From assembly GCF_000227135.1 (NCBI RefSeq), contig NC_018235.1:1-64000 (forward strand): 64,000 nucleotides of DNA. Direction: 5' to 3'. Positions 10,232 to 19,489 of the stretch are shown piece after piece. The notes beneath the pieces were generated by a model. It did not search any database. It saw nothing but the letters and a program-made list of their open reading frames with translations, and was not told the DNA's origin. The number at the start of each line of letters is the position of its first letter. Positions within the stretch are counted from its first letter, which is position 1. The stretch comes from Leishmania donovani. Lineage: Eukaryota > Euglenozoa > Kinetoplastea > Trypanosomatida > Trypanosomatidae. Both the position numbers and the translations under genes were made by a program.

Positions 10232-11984
10232 TTGTGAACAGCTGCATCTCTCTGCAAACTGCCAGAGCTGCAGCTCCATTGCAGCGCACCGGCAGTGTGA
10301 AATGCGGTTGCGCCATTGCAGCTCTCCGAGCGCTCTTGTGAAATGGAATATGCGCTCGAGTCGCGCTGCAAGGGACCTTGGCTGCGGTGTGCGGTTCAAG
10401 CTTACCCGTTCATTGTGCTTTGTGCTTACCCTGATACAACAGGAGGGGTGGAGGGGCTTGTGTGTATTATGGGAGGCTGAATGGATTCAGAGGAAGTGAG
10501 GAAGACGAGAAAGAGAGAAGAAAATGGACAGACGCCGAGGTGAGGAAAGCAGAGAGGAACAGGCACATATAACGACGACGTATTCCAGTGCTATTGTCAA
10601 CTCAATGCTTTTTGCGGCGTGCTCTTCTTGGCGAAGGTAAAGAAGAAATGCCGAATGTGAGATTTTTCAACTGGCGCTGTGTGTGCGTGTGTTTCTTTTC
10701 CTCTTCAGTGCCGTATCGTTCTTTCTACGCTTCGCGTGCTGTTGAATGCTTTCTTAATCCTTCGCCAACGGCGGCTCCTCTCTTCTCTCGGTCGCACTTG
10801 CACCTGATGAACGCAGCCCTTTTGGCGTCTCTTCTGCCGCTGGTGTTGCTTTTTGATTTTGCTCTCTTGCTCTCGTTTCGGTTGCTTTGTTTCGCCTTGC
10901 TTTTGTTTGCGTGGGTAGTTACTGTATACTGTTCCGCCAAGCAGCTCAGGCGGTGCTGTGCGGGCACGCCTTTGGCTGCGTGGGAGTGAAGAGAGTGATG
11001 ACTGCGAGGCTAAGATTGATGTCTCGAGGTACTTCGTTCACTATTGCGTTCACTCAGGAAAAAGATGTGTAACTGAGGTTGGTTCGCTTTCAAAAGAAAA
11101 GAGCTGTTCTCATATCGCACAGTTCACTTGCTTTATTCCAGTCTTCATCGCTGTCTTTCCGTGAGCTTTTCATCTTGTGAATGATTGCTCTGTGGTGTTT
11201 TTCTTCCTGTATGTGGAGAGAGGTGATTCGATAGTTCTTCTGTGCGCTTGTGCGCTGGTTGTGCCCGCTGAGGTTCCTTTATGAGCGTTGCTGTAGCGAA
11301 CGAACGTGCCAGCTGTGCCCATCATGAGGTGTATATCTGTTTAGTCCGCGAATCGGAAGACAGTGATTCAAATGACCTGCTCGACTAAGCGACCCTGGAG
11401 ACGCCGCGACCTGAATGGGGCTGCACCTTTTGGAGGCACCAATGTCAGCTCTGAATTCATCGGCGGTGTTTCCGTTTCTCCTCCCGTGTGACGGATTGTC
11501 TGCGAGTACCGAGGTTATGGGCAAATTGGGAAGGGGGCGGGTAGGCGACGGCGCGATGCTAGCAGTAATGTCGCGTGCCTGCCAACTTGTCAGGTTTTCC
11601 TTTAGAGGGTGCATTTCGGAGTCCACCAACAAAAGCCGTTTCGATAAAGAAAAGTGCATACTCTTTTTCATGATCACTTCTGCGTTCCTGTCCTCTTTTT
11701 TACTTCGCCATTCTCGTTCATCGTCGCTTTCTGTTGAAGTCAAGTCTATCCTTTGTGCATAAAGCCCCTGGCATACTACCACATCCTTTAGCCTACTCTC
11801 GCGCATTACTTTGGGGAGGCAAGGCCCTGTGCCAAGGAGCGCATTTCGCTGGCACTCTTTAAGCAGTGCTGACGGAAAGGCGTTCGGAAGATGAGGGACA
11901 AAAGAAGTGATTTTGTTCGCGCCCCTCTCATACTTAGCTGGCGACGTCACACCCTAGAGCCACTTTTACGTCGATACGGAGAAA
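10232..11984. other. Intergenic, 1.75 kb, no gene seen
   Basis: Holds the SNARE 3' UTR and the leader of the LisH gene. Pyrimidine-rich patches occur at about 10688-10910. A 223-codon minus-strand frame (11279-11950) begins at GTG and has no recognisable features, so it is not called. Confidence 0.5.
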
Positions 11985-12674
11985 ATGGACTTGGCAGACA
12001 ACTCGATGTGGACGCTAGTCGAGGAGGCTGTCATTGAAGATAGGGGGGAAGACGAGGAGGAGGTTCTAGCGCAAATGGTACGCTCGTATCTCGCGCGGAG
12101 AGGCCTGACAGACACTCTCGCCGCCTTTGACGAGGAGCACCAGTGCTACAGGGGCTCATCGACGGCTCCACACAATCGAGATCCAGGTGCACCCAGGCCG
12201 TCAGTGGATGCCGAGGTTCTTGGTTCCACGCCGGCCACAGATCGCGCTAGTGCGGGTTCTGCCCCCCCTCGCGATGAAACTAGCGCTGGGATGGACAAAC
12301 GCAAGGCGGCGCAGCTGCTTTGTCTGCAGAAGAGGTACGAGGCGGCGGCTGCGCTCATGGAGCCGTCGTCACTTGCGCGCATTCGCCTTCTGTGCATTCA
12401 GGCGCAGAGCCTAGAAGACAGGCCCACGGCTGTCTTTTACCTGGCGACCCACGTCGCACCGCTCGTCCCGTTTTGCATTGATCCTACGATGGGCCACAGA
12501 GTGTACACCGCTGCCCTGAGTAACGTGCTAAGTCCGTGCCGGGAGAGGTCTATTCCTGACACGGAGCTGCTCGCGAGGGAGGTGAACGACGAGTTGTGCG
12601 GCCGTGAGCAGCGCAGTAGCCTTCACGTGTTGTTCAATTGGGCATACTGGCAGGAAACGTCGAACGCCGCCTGA
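11985..12674 (+). CDS. LisH-domain protein, possible CTLH-like C-terminus
   Basis: A 229-residue protein. Residues about 24-52 (EEVLAQMVRSYLARRGL onward, ending TLAAFDEEH) fit a LisH dimerisation motif. A Ser/Pro/Ala-rich linker (about 58-102) follows. The helical second half starts KRKAAQLLCLQKRYEAAAAL and has a hydrophobic pattern like the CTLH/CRA region of the RanBPM, GID8 and GID1 family. Those proteins are subunits of the GID/CTLH ubiquitin ligase. The LisH call is fairly firm and the CTLH assignment is tentative. It lacks the SPRY domain of RanBPM, so a small GID8-like adaptor would be the nearest analogue. The ATG at 11985 is the first of the frame. Confidence 0.85.
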   Translation: MDLADNSMWTLVEEAVIEDRGEDEEEVLAQMVRSYLARRGLTDTLAAFDEEHQCYRGSSTAPHNRDPGAPRPSVDAEVLGSTPATDRASAGSAPPRDETSAGMDKRKAAQLLCLQKRYEAAAALMEPSSLARIRLLCIQAQSLEDRPTAVFYLATHVAPLVPFCIDPTMGHRVYTAALSNVLSPCRERSIPDTELLAREVNDELCGREQRSSLHVLFNWAYWQETSNAA

Positions 12675-13750
12675 TGTACGAAAGCGTCTTTGTACGAGAG
12701 AACGGCGGCAGACTTTTTGGTGGAGGCGTCTGCACTGCGAGTGTCGAATCAACCTCTTCTCTTGCATAGCAGACATCTTTTTTCCTCTCTTTGGGGGTGT
12801 GATGTGGCCGTGGCGCAACTACTGCTGTACATGTTGTGTATTCACGCCGCTGTAGCGCTTTCCTGTTGTTGGTATCTTTTTGTGTGCGAGCTTGCTTGCG
12901 TCACTCTGTACCTGGAAACGGCGATACAAACAGAGCATGCTAGGGGAGGGGCCCAGAGCTAGTCACCCAAGCCATGTATCTACTCTCTCTCTCTTAGTTT
13001 TTATTTTTGTATGGCGAGTGAAACAGATGCGAGTTGCTCGCGTTGCCTTCTCCCCACACGCTAGCACTCTCTTCTTTGTTCTCCTCTTCAAGATTTCGAA
13101 TGTGCCGCGGGGACTCTTTTTTCTTGACGCAGCACAGGCACACAAAAGCAGGTGAATCTGTGGATGTCCTAGTGCTCGTACACTCTTTCTCTCTGTCATC
13201 GCTGGTTGGGGCAGGTGCCGTGGGCCCCAACAAGAGCGCTGGCAGACCGCGGCCATGAATGCTGCCGGTTCTGCAATCATGCGGGTGCGCGTTGCGGTAA
13301 CGCAGACCTCTTCAAACGGCTATACCCGAGTTGATAGGAACCGATTGCAATGACGATGACTGCTGCAAACCACCGCCCGTCTGCATTGGTGTTACCCTCC
13401 CCGTCGCATTCCTCGTGGGCATTGCTGCGCGGATATGTGGCCCGGTGTCTCCTTTTCTATCTCCTGGCTCTTTTTCCATCTCCGTCATTTCTCCTGCATC
13501 ATTGGTCTACGGTCGTGTGGGGGGGCGTGTCTGTGTGTGGTTTTGCACTCTCGTCGCCGTCTGTGCGGTGATGGGGACACTGTGCACTGCATCACCTCAT
13601 TGGCCTTCCTCACCCTGCGCTTTGCGATTCAGCAGGCTGCCAGTGGTATGGGAGTCTCTGTTTCCACTTTCAGGCTCTTACTCTCTTTCGACCAAATTAG
13701 TATTGCCTTAGTTCATTGTTACTTCGCGCTCGGACATTCGTGTCTCCATC
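12675..13750. other. Intergenic, about 1.1 kb, no gene seen
   Basis: Only short frames occur. Pyrimidine-rich patches occur at 12981-13000 and throughout 13430-13700. Confidence 0.5.
13655..13673 (+). promoter_or_regulatory. Probable trans-splice acceptor for the small eEF1B-like gene
   Basis: A pyrimidine tract ending CTTTCAG, AG at 13672-13673, lies 77 nt before the ATG at 13751. A second AG at 13698-13699 follows another pyrimidine run and is an alternative. Confidence 0.5.
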
Positions 13751-13978
13751 ATGGCGTCCATCAAGGAGCTGAACGACCGCCTGACGAAGCAGCCGTACGT
13801 GTCCGGCTACACGCCAAGCGCCGACGATGCGAAGCTCTTTAACGAGATCTTTGGCGACAATGTGAACGTAGTCCAGTGGGCTGCACGCATGGCGACGTAC
13901 TATCCTAGCGAGCGTTCCAAGATGAAACCCATTCCAGTCGAGTCGGAGGACTCCTCGGAGATCGATTATGACGATTGA
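13751..13978 (+). CDS. Small protein resembling the N-terminal GST-like domain of eEF1B (EF-1 beta)
   Basis: Only 75 residues, with a good upstream splice acceptor. IKELNDRLTKQPYVSGYTPS followed by a D-x-x-x-F segment and VVQWAARMATYY matches the order of the N-terminal domain of eukaryotic EF-1 beta (LND..L....Y..GY.PS..D...F, then a Trp-containing helix). The acidic tail ESEDSSEIDYDD recalls the acidic linker that follows this domain in EF-1 beta. The catalytic guanine-exchange domain is absent. In eEF1B the N-terminal domain contacts eEF1B gamma, so this could be a stand-alone binding module for the elongation-factor complex or a tRNA-synthetase assembly (inference). The frame closes cleanly, with no sign of decay. 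Confidence 0.8.
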   Translation: MASIKELNDRLTKQPYVSGYTPSADDAKLFNEIFGDNVNVVQWAARMATYYPSERSKMKPIPVESEDSSEIDYDD

Positions 13979-15539
13979 TGTGACTTCGCGCACGCGTCGA
14001 GTAGGATAGCGTCTGATTGTGTGCGCTAGCAGCAGCCACGGCACCGTGTGACTCAACTGCAGCGCCACTTTTAGTTGGTGCAGGGAATGTGGGAGAGGAG
14101 TGCCTGCAAAAACCACCATTCATCGATATGCATGGAGCTCTTTGTCTGCACGTAAGTCTGTCCTGCGGTGTTGACGAAAGGCTGCGGTACTCGTGCGCGC
14201 ACACATGCCTCATGGTAGACCACATAGGAAATTCCCGTAATGTTATCTGGTTGGTTTTGGGTGTACGCATTGTTCTTTTTTTTTTGCTGTTGTGCGGCTA
14301 ACACCGTGCGTGAGGGCGTGCGTGTGTTCCTCGATTTCTTTGTCTCGCTTTTCTTTTTGATTTCCCTTACTCAACGTTGCTCAGCGGCCTTTAGGTGGTC
14401 TTTTCATTCTCAAAGCAGCCATCACAAGCGGGAAGCCAGCAGTCCCGGCAAGTCGTAAGACAGTGGTGGGTGGTGAGTGGGAGGCGCTTCAGATGCTGCA
14501 CTCCCACCTGGAGCCACCTCTTAAAGAAAAAGAGGGAGACAAAGAGGCATCCACTACTGTTCTTTTTTGTTTTCTGTGTGTCTGTCTCTGCCACGGGCGT
14601 GAAAAGGAGAATCGAACAGTTGTGTGCTGTGACGCTATGGCATCGTCTTCCTTGCGTTACGATATTCACAGATGATGACTGCCGCACCCCCACCTACGGC
14701 TTCTTGGCGACTAGACCGTCGACGACACAATCAGTGCCTTTATTTCTTTCATGCCCTTCCTGTCTTTCCCATTTGCTTGTGTCTTTCCCCCTCTTTCACA
14801 CTCACTCGCCGTAAGCGAAGTGTGGATGACAACCTTTCCCTCACACCGCCACTAGACTATACATGCCCACGTAGTACAGCCGGTGCTCTAGAATCTTGTT
14901 CCTCGACCTATGACGACCCAACGGGGAATATGTGAGTGCGCATGTGATGTGACTGTGGCTGTGACAATGGACTCTGGACTGATGAGCAGCTTTCGCCGAA
15001 GGAACGCTCACCACTCATAGGTGCCTTCGTATAGAACTGCCCTAGATATCTGACTACGCACGCGAGCAAGTGCCTGCCAGCCTGTTTGCTGGCTTACGCG
15101 CTCTCTCGCTCATACGCGGAGGCGCTGTTTTTTTTTTTTCGGTGCGTCTGCGACGAATGGAAACAAGGCACATTATGGAGATATGCGCTGCTTTCGGGTG
15201 CCGAACGGCGTCTGCTTGTCTGGCCTACAGTACTATTAGCACGCAGAGGTGTGTATGTGTGTGTGCGTGTTGTGCTCAGCAGTTGCTCTCAGGCTTCGTG
15301 TTTGGTTTGCGCGACGGACTCCTCAACTGAAAGCGGCTTCCGACGTGGCCACTATCATTGGTTGTCCCCCGTCCTTCATTGCTTTTATCACGCCTTCCTC
15401 TCTCTGCCTCGGTGCCTTTCCTCGGTGCTAATTGTCGCCTACTGCTTCTGTACAACCCCCCGTTAAAAAAAAAGAGAGACGTGCTTTCGAACACGCCTGG
15501 TGCACCTGCAAAGGCAGCAGGACAGATAATTTGGTCATC
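13979..15539. other. Intergenic, about 1.56 kb, no gene seen
   Basis: Frames present (for example 14395-14814) are low-complexity pyrimidine-rich translations without recognisable domains. An A-run at about 15465-15474 lies shortly before the next gene. Confidence 0.5.
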
Positions 15540-16097
15540 ATGGCCCACATCTACGTCTGCCGCCACGGCCAGGATATGGACAATGTGCACGGCATTTTAA
15601 ATGGGCACCGCAATCAGCCGCTTTCTGAGCTGGGCCGTCGGCAGGCTGCAGCTGTCGCCGACAAGATCAAGGAGAGCGGTGTCAACTATGCCGCCATCTA
15701 CTCCTCTCCGTTGCAGCGCGCTCTCGAGACGGCGTCGGCGATCGGTGCCGCCGTGAACGTACAGGTGCAGGTGCGTGCCGACCTAATCGAACGCGACTTC
15801 GGCGTCTTGTCGGGAAAGCCGTACGCTGACATACCCAAGTACGCTGGTGATAGAGTGCTGCAGGGAGACAAGGTTCTGTACTTTCTCGAAGTCGAAGGCT
15901 GTGAGACCTTCGACAAGTGCTACGAACGGGCGCAGAGCGTGCTTGCGGACGTGAACGCGGCGCACGCTGGCGAACATGTCCTGCTCGTGTGTCACGGTGA
16001 CATTGGGAAGATGCTTCAAGCCGCAAAAGCCAAGGTGGAGTGGCAGGAGGGACTTCGACTCCCCTATTTTGCTAACACAGAGGTGATTAAGCTATAG
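15540..16097 (+). CDS. Histidine phosphatase / phosphoglycerate mutase-like protein
   Basis: A 185-residue, single-domain member of the histidine phosphatase superfamily (branch 1), close to the minimal family length. The catalytic RHG motif is at residues 8-10 with His9 as the phospho-acceptor. The SPLQRALETA motif follows with the second phosphate-binding Arg, then an acidic ERDFG(V)LSG segment. The second catalytic His is His152 in LLVCHGDIGKM. The substrate cannot be read from sequence. The family includes cofactor-dependent phosphoglycerate mutases, fructose-2,6-bisphosphatases and broad phosphatases. Trypanosomatid glycolysis uses the unrelated cofactor-independent mutase, so a phosphatase role is more likely (inference). 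I start at ATG 15540: it begins right at the first beta strand, and upstream in-frame sequence is leader. Confidence 0.92.
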   Translation: MAHIYVCRHGQDMDNVHGILNGHRNQPLSELGRRQAAAVADKIKESGVNYAAIYSSPLQRALETASAIGAAVNVQVQVRADLIERDFGVLSGKPYADIPKYAGDRVLQGDKVLYFLEVEGCETFDKCYERAQSVLADVNAAHAGEHVLLVCHGDIGKMLQAAKAKVEWQEGLRLPYFANTEVIKL

Positions 16098-16705
16098 CGT
16101 TATCGTCGACTACGTTGTTCACATGCGGCAGATACGTATGTGTGTTAGTTCAGGTGAGGGGGCGTAGTTGCTCTGCCCCCCTCCCCCTCCCCTCCCAGCC
16201 CTTCCCCACACATACGCACTCGCAGAAAGGAAAAGATACTGCAAAATAAACTCTGGCAGCGGTCGGTATATTGCTCTGCTTGTGCGCTGCTCGAGGCACT
16301 GAAAGGCTGCTGGCCCTTGCAGAAGTTGTAAGCATCTCCTTCTGTGTGGGTTTTTCTCCGCATCGCCTCGTGGTGCTTGCCTGTTCCGTCATTTGACACC
16401 CAATCGCTGAGTCGAACTTCGGTTTGTGGCAATAGTGGGTGAGCTGTGGACCTCGCAGCACTATCGCGATTGTTTCCGGCTTCTCTTCGTGCCTCTTTTC
16501 CTCCGTTTTACGTCAAATAGTTGCACAGCGCTGCTAAAAACTCACTCGGAAATACAGGCTGTCACGGCCGTCGTTGTGCCGCACATAGCCGCCACAGAGG
16601 TGCAAGGCGCATAGTTTTCGTTCTCGACTGCTCTTCGCAGCGTAAGTGCACCCTGTAGGTTTTTTCCTGTTCTCGTTTTGTGCTTCGCTCGAAACCCTAC
16701 AAGAC
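16098..16705. other. Intergenic, 0.6 kb
   Basis: No gene. Pyrimidine runs occur at 16166-16205. CTCTTCGCAG ending at 16640 is a plausible splice acceptor for the following gene, 65 nt before its ATG. Confidence 0.5.
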
Positions 16706-18595
16706 ATGCCGCCAAAACGCTGGGCGAGGCCGAGCCAGAAGGGCGCAAGTGGCGAGAACGCCTACACGACCGCCGCGCTGCTACAGTTTATATGCGATGA
16801 GGTCCGCAGCAATAATTGCCTCGGCCTGTCGGAGGAGGAGCTAACTGGGATGGCAGCCGAGCTGGTGCACGTAAAGACGCGTGCAGAGGTGTCGGAGTGG
16901 GCCAAAACGCTGATGCTGTCAGACGCCTTTGCTGCGGAGGTGACTAAGCGGCGAGAGCAGTCGGGCCCAGCCTTTGAGGCTGAGAGTGTCTTGAACGCGC
17001 CGTCGAGCTCGACCGCATCGGCCGGTGGAGGTGAAGGTGGTACGCTCAACGTAACGAAGCGCGGCGCCGGAGGTGCGAAGCGAGGCAAGCGCGGCGCCAA
17101 TGCCGATCAGAACCCCAAGACAAGCGCATCCGCCGAGGCACTGAAGCCGGGCCGCTTTGAGTGCGGGTGCTTTGCCACTGTCCACAACCTGCGTGGAAGC
17201 TGCGCTAACTGCGGCCGGGTCATCTGCGAGCAGGAGGCGGACGACGTGTGCTACGCCTGTGGACTGGAGCCGTCCCGATGCATCGCGTACGAGATCTCGG
17301 TCCAGGAGGGCAAGCTGAGCGAGGCGGCCCAGCAGCGTAATGAGGAGGACTATACATCAGCGGTGGAGCGGCGCGACCGCTTACTGGAGTACGCGCAGAA
17401 TCGCGCGAAGCGAACTACCGTTATCGACGACCAGTCAGCGACGCTGTTCTCGCCGCAGAGTGCGTGGATGTCGCCAGAGGAGCGCCGAGCGGCCGAGAAG
17501 TCCGCCGCGGAAACGGAGCGGCAGCGCAACATCGAGCTCATGCACCGCCAGTGCGGCGCCTATCAGGTACATATGGAGTTTGTGTCGCAGAACCTGGCGC
17601 TGGGGGCGCGCAAGGAGAATTCCGGCGGAGCGGGCGGAGATGGAGCCGTCACGGAGGCTGGTGCGGAGGACGAGGAGCCTCACGATGCGGGCCAAAGAGT
17701 CGTGCCCACCGGCGCAGAGCCGCTTCCGTCGCTGCTGCAGAAAATCTGGTACAGCCCCGACGGCACGCGAGTCGAGTCGGCTCCTAGTGGCAAAAAGGAC
17801 AAGCGCGGAGGTGGGCGCTGTGGCAATGCTGTGGACTTAAACTTGCCAGCTCAAGAGGGGTCCTCAATGCCTATGACATCGCGACCAACGCAGCGCCGCT
17901 TCGAGGAGGTATCTCGACGAGTGCAGCAGAGCTATTTTGAAGAAGATGTGGAGGTTTTTGCTGAGGAGAAGGAGGAGGCCGAAAAAACAAAGTCGAAGCT
18001 CATTGTTGTGTCTCAGGCGCTGATTGAGGACGATCAAGACGCGGCGATCGAGCACGGCACGGAAGCCGCCGGTGGCTCCACCAGCCCGCCGCTCGTGGAT
18101 CCATCTGCTGTGGCGTTGCCCTCTCGCTTCGCCGTGACATCCATTATGCGCAACACGGATGATGGCATTTGTTTGTCCATGCACCAGCCGTGGGCGAGCC
18201 TGCTCGTGGCCGGTATAAAGCGACACGAAGGCCGCGTGTGGGGGACCACGTATCGCGGTCGTCTGTGGATTCACGCGGCCGCGTCGCAGCCGATAAACGT
18301 GGAGGAGGTGGAGGCACAGTACTCAAAGTTTATGCCGCCAGGCCAGGTGTTCCCGAAGCACTATCCTACCAAAGTACTGCTTGGGTACGTCTATGTGACG
18401 GACTGCCTCGATCGAGAGGCGTACGAGATTGCATTCAAGCCGGAGGAACGCCAAGAGGAGTCCCCGTACTCTTTTATTTGTGTGGAGCCAAAGGCGCTAC
18501 TTTTTCCGCTGCCCATGTGCGGCAATCACAAGCTGTTCTCTCTCGAGCACCGTGTACACGTTGCTGCGCGGAAGCAACTGGGCGAGATAGATTGA
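16706..18595 (+). CDS. Activating signal cointegrator 1 (ASC-1/TRIP4) homologue
   Basis: A 629-residue protein. An N-terminal helical region precedes a C2HC5-type zinc finger at about residues 153-190 (FECGCFATVHNLRG, then CANCGRVICEQE and CYACG), very close to that of TRIP4. A long charged, partly disordered middle follows. A C-terminal ASCH domain at about 486-610 begins GICLSMHQPWASLLVAGIKR and contains GRLWIHAAA. In animals TRIP4 is a subunit of the ASCC complex, which acts in transcription, alkylation repair and splitting of collided ribosomes. The same zinc finger plus ASCH arrangement argues for an orthologue. I start at ATG 16706 (MPPKRW); the frame is open further up but without an ATG, and a splice acceptor lies at 16640. 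The ribosome-rescue role here is inference. Confidence 0.93.
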   Translation: MPPKRWARPSQKGASGENAYTTAALLQFICDEVRSNNCLGLSEEELTGMAAELVHVKTRAEVSEWAKTLMLSDAFAAEVTKRREQSGPAFEAESVLNAPSSSTASAGGGEGGTLNVTKRGAGGAKRGKRGANADQNPKTSASAEALKPGRFECGCFATVHNLRGSCANCGRVICEQEADDVCYACGLEPSRCIAYEISVQEGKLSEAAQQRNEEDYTSAVERRDRLLEYAQNRAKRTTVIDDQSATLFSPQSAWMSPEERRAAEKSAAETERQRNIELMHRQCGAYQVHMEFVSQNLALGARKENSGGAGGDGAVTEAGAEDEEPHDAGQRVVPTGAEPLPSLLQKIWYSPDGTRVESAPSGKKDKRGGGRCGNAVDLNLPAQEGSSMPMTSRPTQRRFEEVSRRVQQSYFEEDVEVFAEEKEEAEKTKSKLIVVSQALIEDDQDAAIEHGTEAAGGSTSPPLVDPSAVALPSRFAVTSIMRNTDDGICLSMHQPWASLLVAGIKRHEGRVWGTTYRGRLWIHAAASQPINVEEVEAQYSKFMPPGQVFPKHYPTKVLLGYVYVTDCLDREAYEIAFKPEERQEESPYSFICVEPKALLFPLPMCGNHKLFSLEHRVHVAARKQLGEID

Positions 18596-19489
18596 GGCTG
18601 CACACAAGGGGATGGAGGTGGCATGAGACAGGCGACCTGTGCGAGGTGTGGCGCACTTGTTGTGGGACCGCAGGCCCTCGTCTTTGGCGTTTTTCACATA
18701 GTGGCCCGTGTCGGCTTTTTGTTTTGGTGATGTGTGGGACCTGCACGGCGGGTGCCAGTGCCGCGTTTTTTTACCTTGTTGTATTTCAATTCAGGTGACA
18801 TCGCAGGCCGGCAGTTTCTGTCTCGCATGCACCCCCACCCCTCCTTCTCCCATTGCCGCGCTCAGCTAGTGAAAAGATATGAAGAAAAAAAGGCGGGTCT
18901 TGGGGTCGTGGTGGTGGCGGTGCGAAGTCCACGCCATGTACTCGGCGGGGCGTTAGGCCAGTGGTCGGTGCTCCCAAGAGATTGCGTGCGCGGAATTGTT
19001 CTTTTGCACACCTCCTCAACACGGTCCGGTCGCTAGGGGAGGGATGCGGCGTGCATATAGAGGTGACGCCTCCTTGCCGCCACTGCAGCCGGTCTTAGGA
19101 GGGCGAACACGAGTGGAATACACCACAACCACCCTTTCGGTTGCCTGCTTCTTCTTATCGTGTACTTCCTTCGCTTCCCCATTTATGTCTGCTGCACTCT
19201 TGCACCACTTCCTCTGCTGTGTTTGGGCTTCACGTCAACGAACCACTCGTGGTGCTCTGCTTACGTCTTTCTCACCCTGTGATTGCTTCGCGTTCAACTG
19301 TGGAGCGCGTGTGGCGCAGTGGTGGCGCATCTGACACTCGCTGAGGGACTTGCAGAGGGCCGCAGAGCGCTGTCGATCTGCCGCGCATAGAAGGCTGCGA
19401 GGACGCTTCTCCATCTTTTTTGCTTTCTTTTCAGCTTGTGTGTACCCTGGCAACGCCTCACTTGCCGTGTAGCCCGCCCCCACACGACG
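18596..19489. other. Intergenic, 0.9 kb
   Basis: No supported gene. Holds the TRIP4 3' UTR and the Prp5 leader. The last 80 nt contain a strong splice acceptor, annotated separately. Confidence 0.5.
19407..19434 (+). promoter_or_regulatory. Strong trans-splice acceptor for the Prp5-like gene
   Basis: A near-continuous pyrimidine tract ending TTTCTTTTCAG, AG at 19433-19434, lies 55 nt upstream of ATG 19490. This is one of the cleanest acceptors in the window and excludes the open codons upstream from the protein. Confidence 0.7.

Noticed and set aside
11279..11950. Minus-strand frame of 223 codons
   Set aside because: It starts at GTG, has no domain or composition suggesting a protein, and would be the only antisense gene in a uniformly + strand unit.
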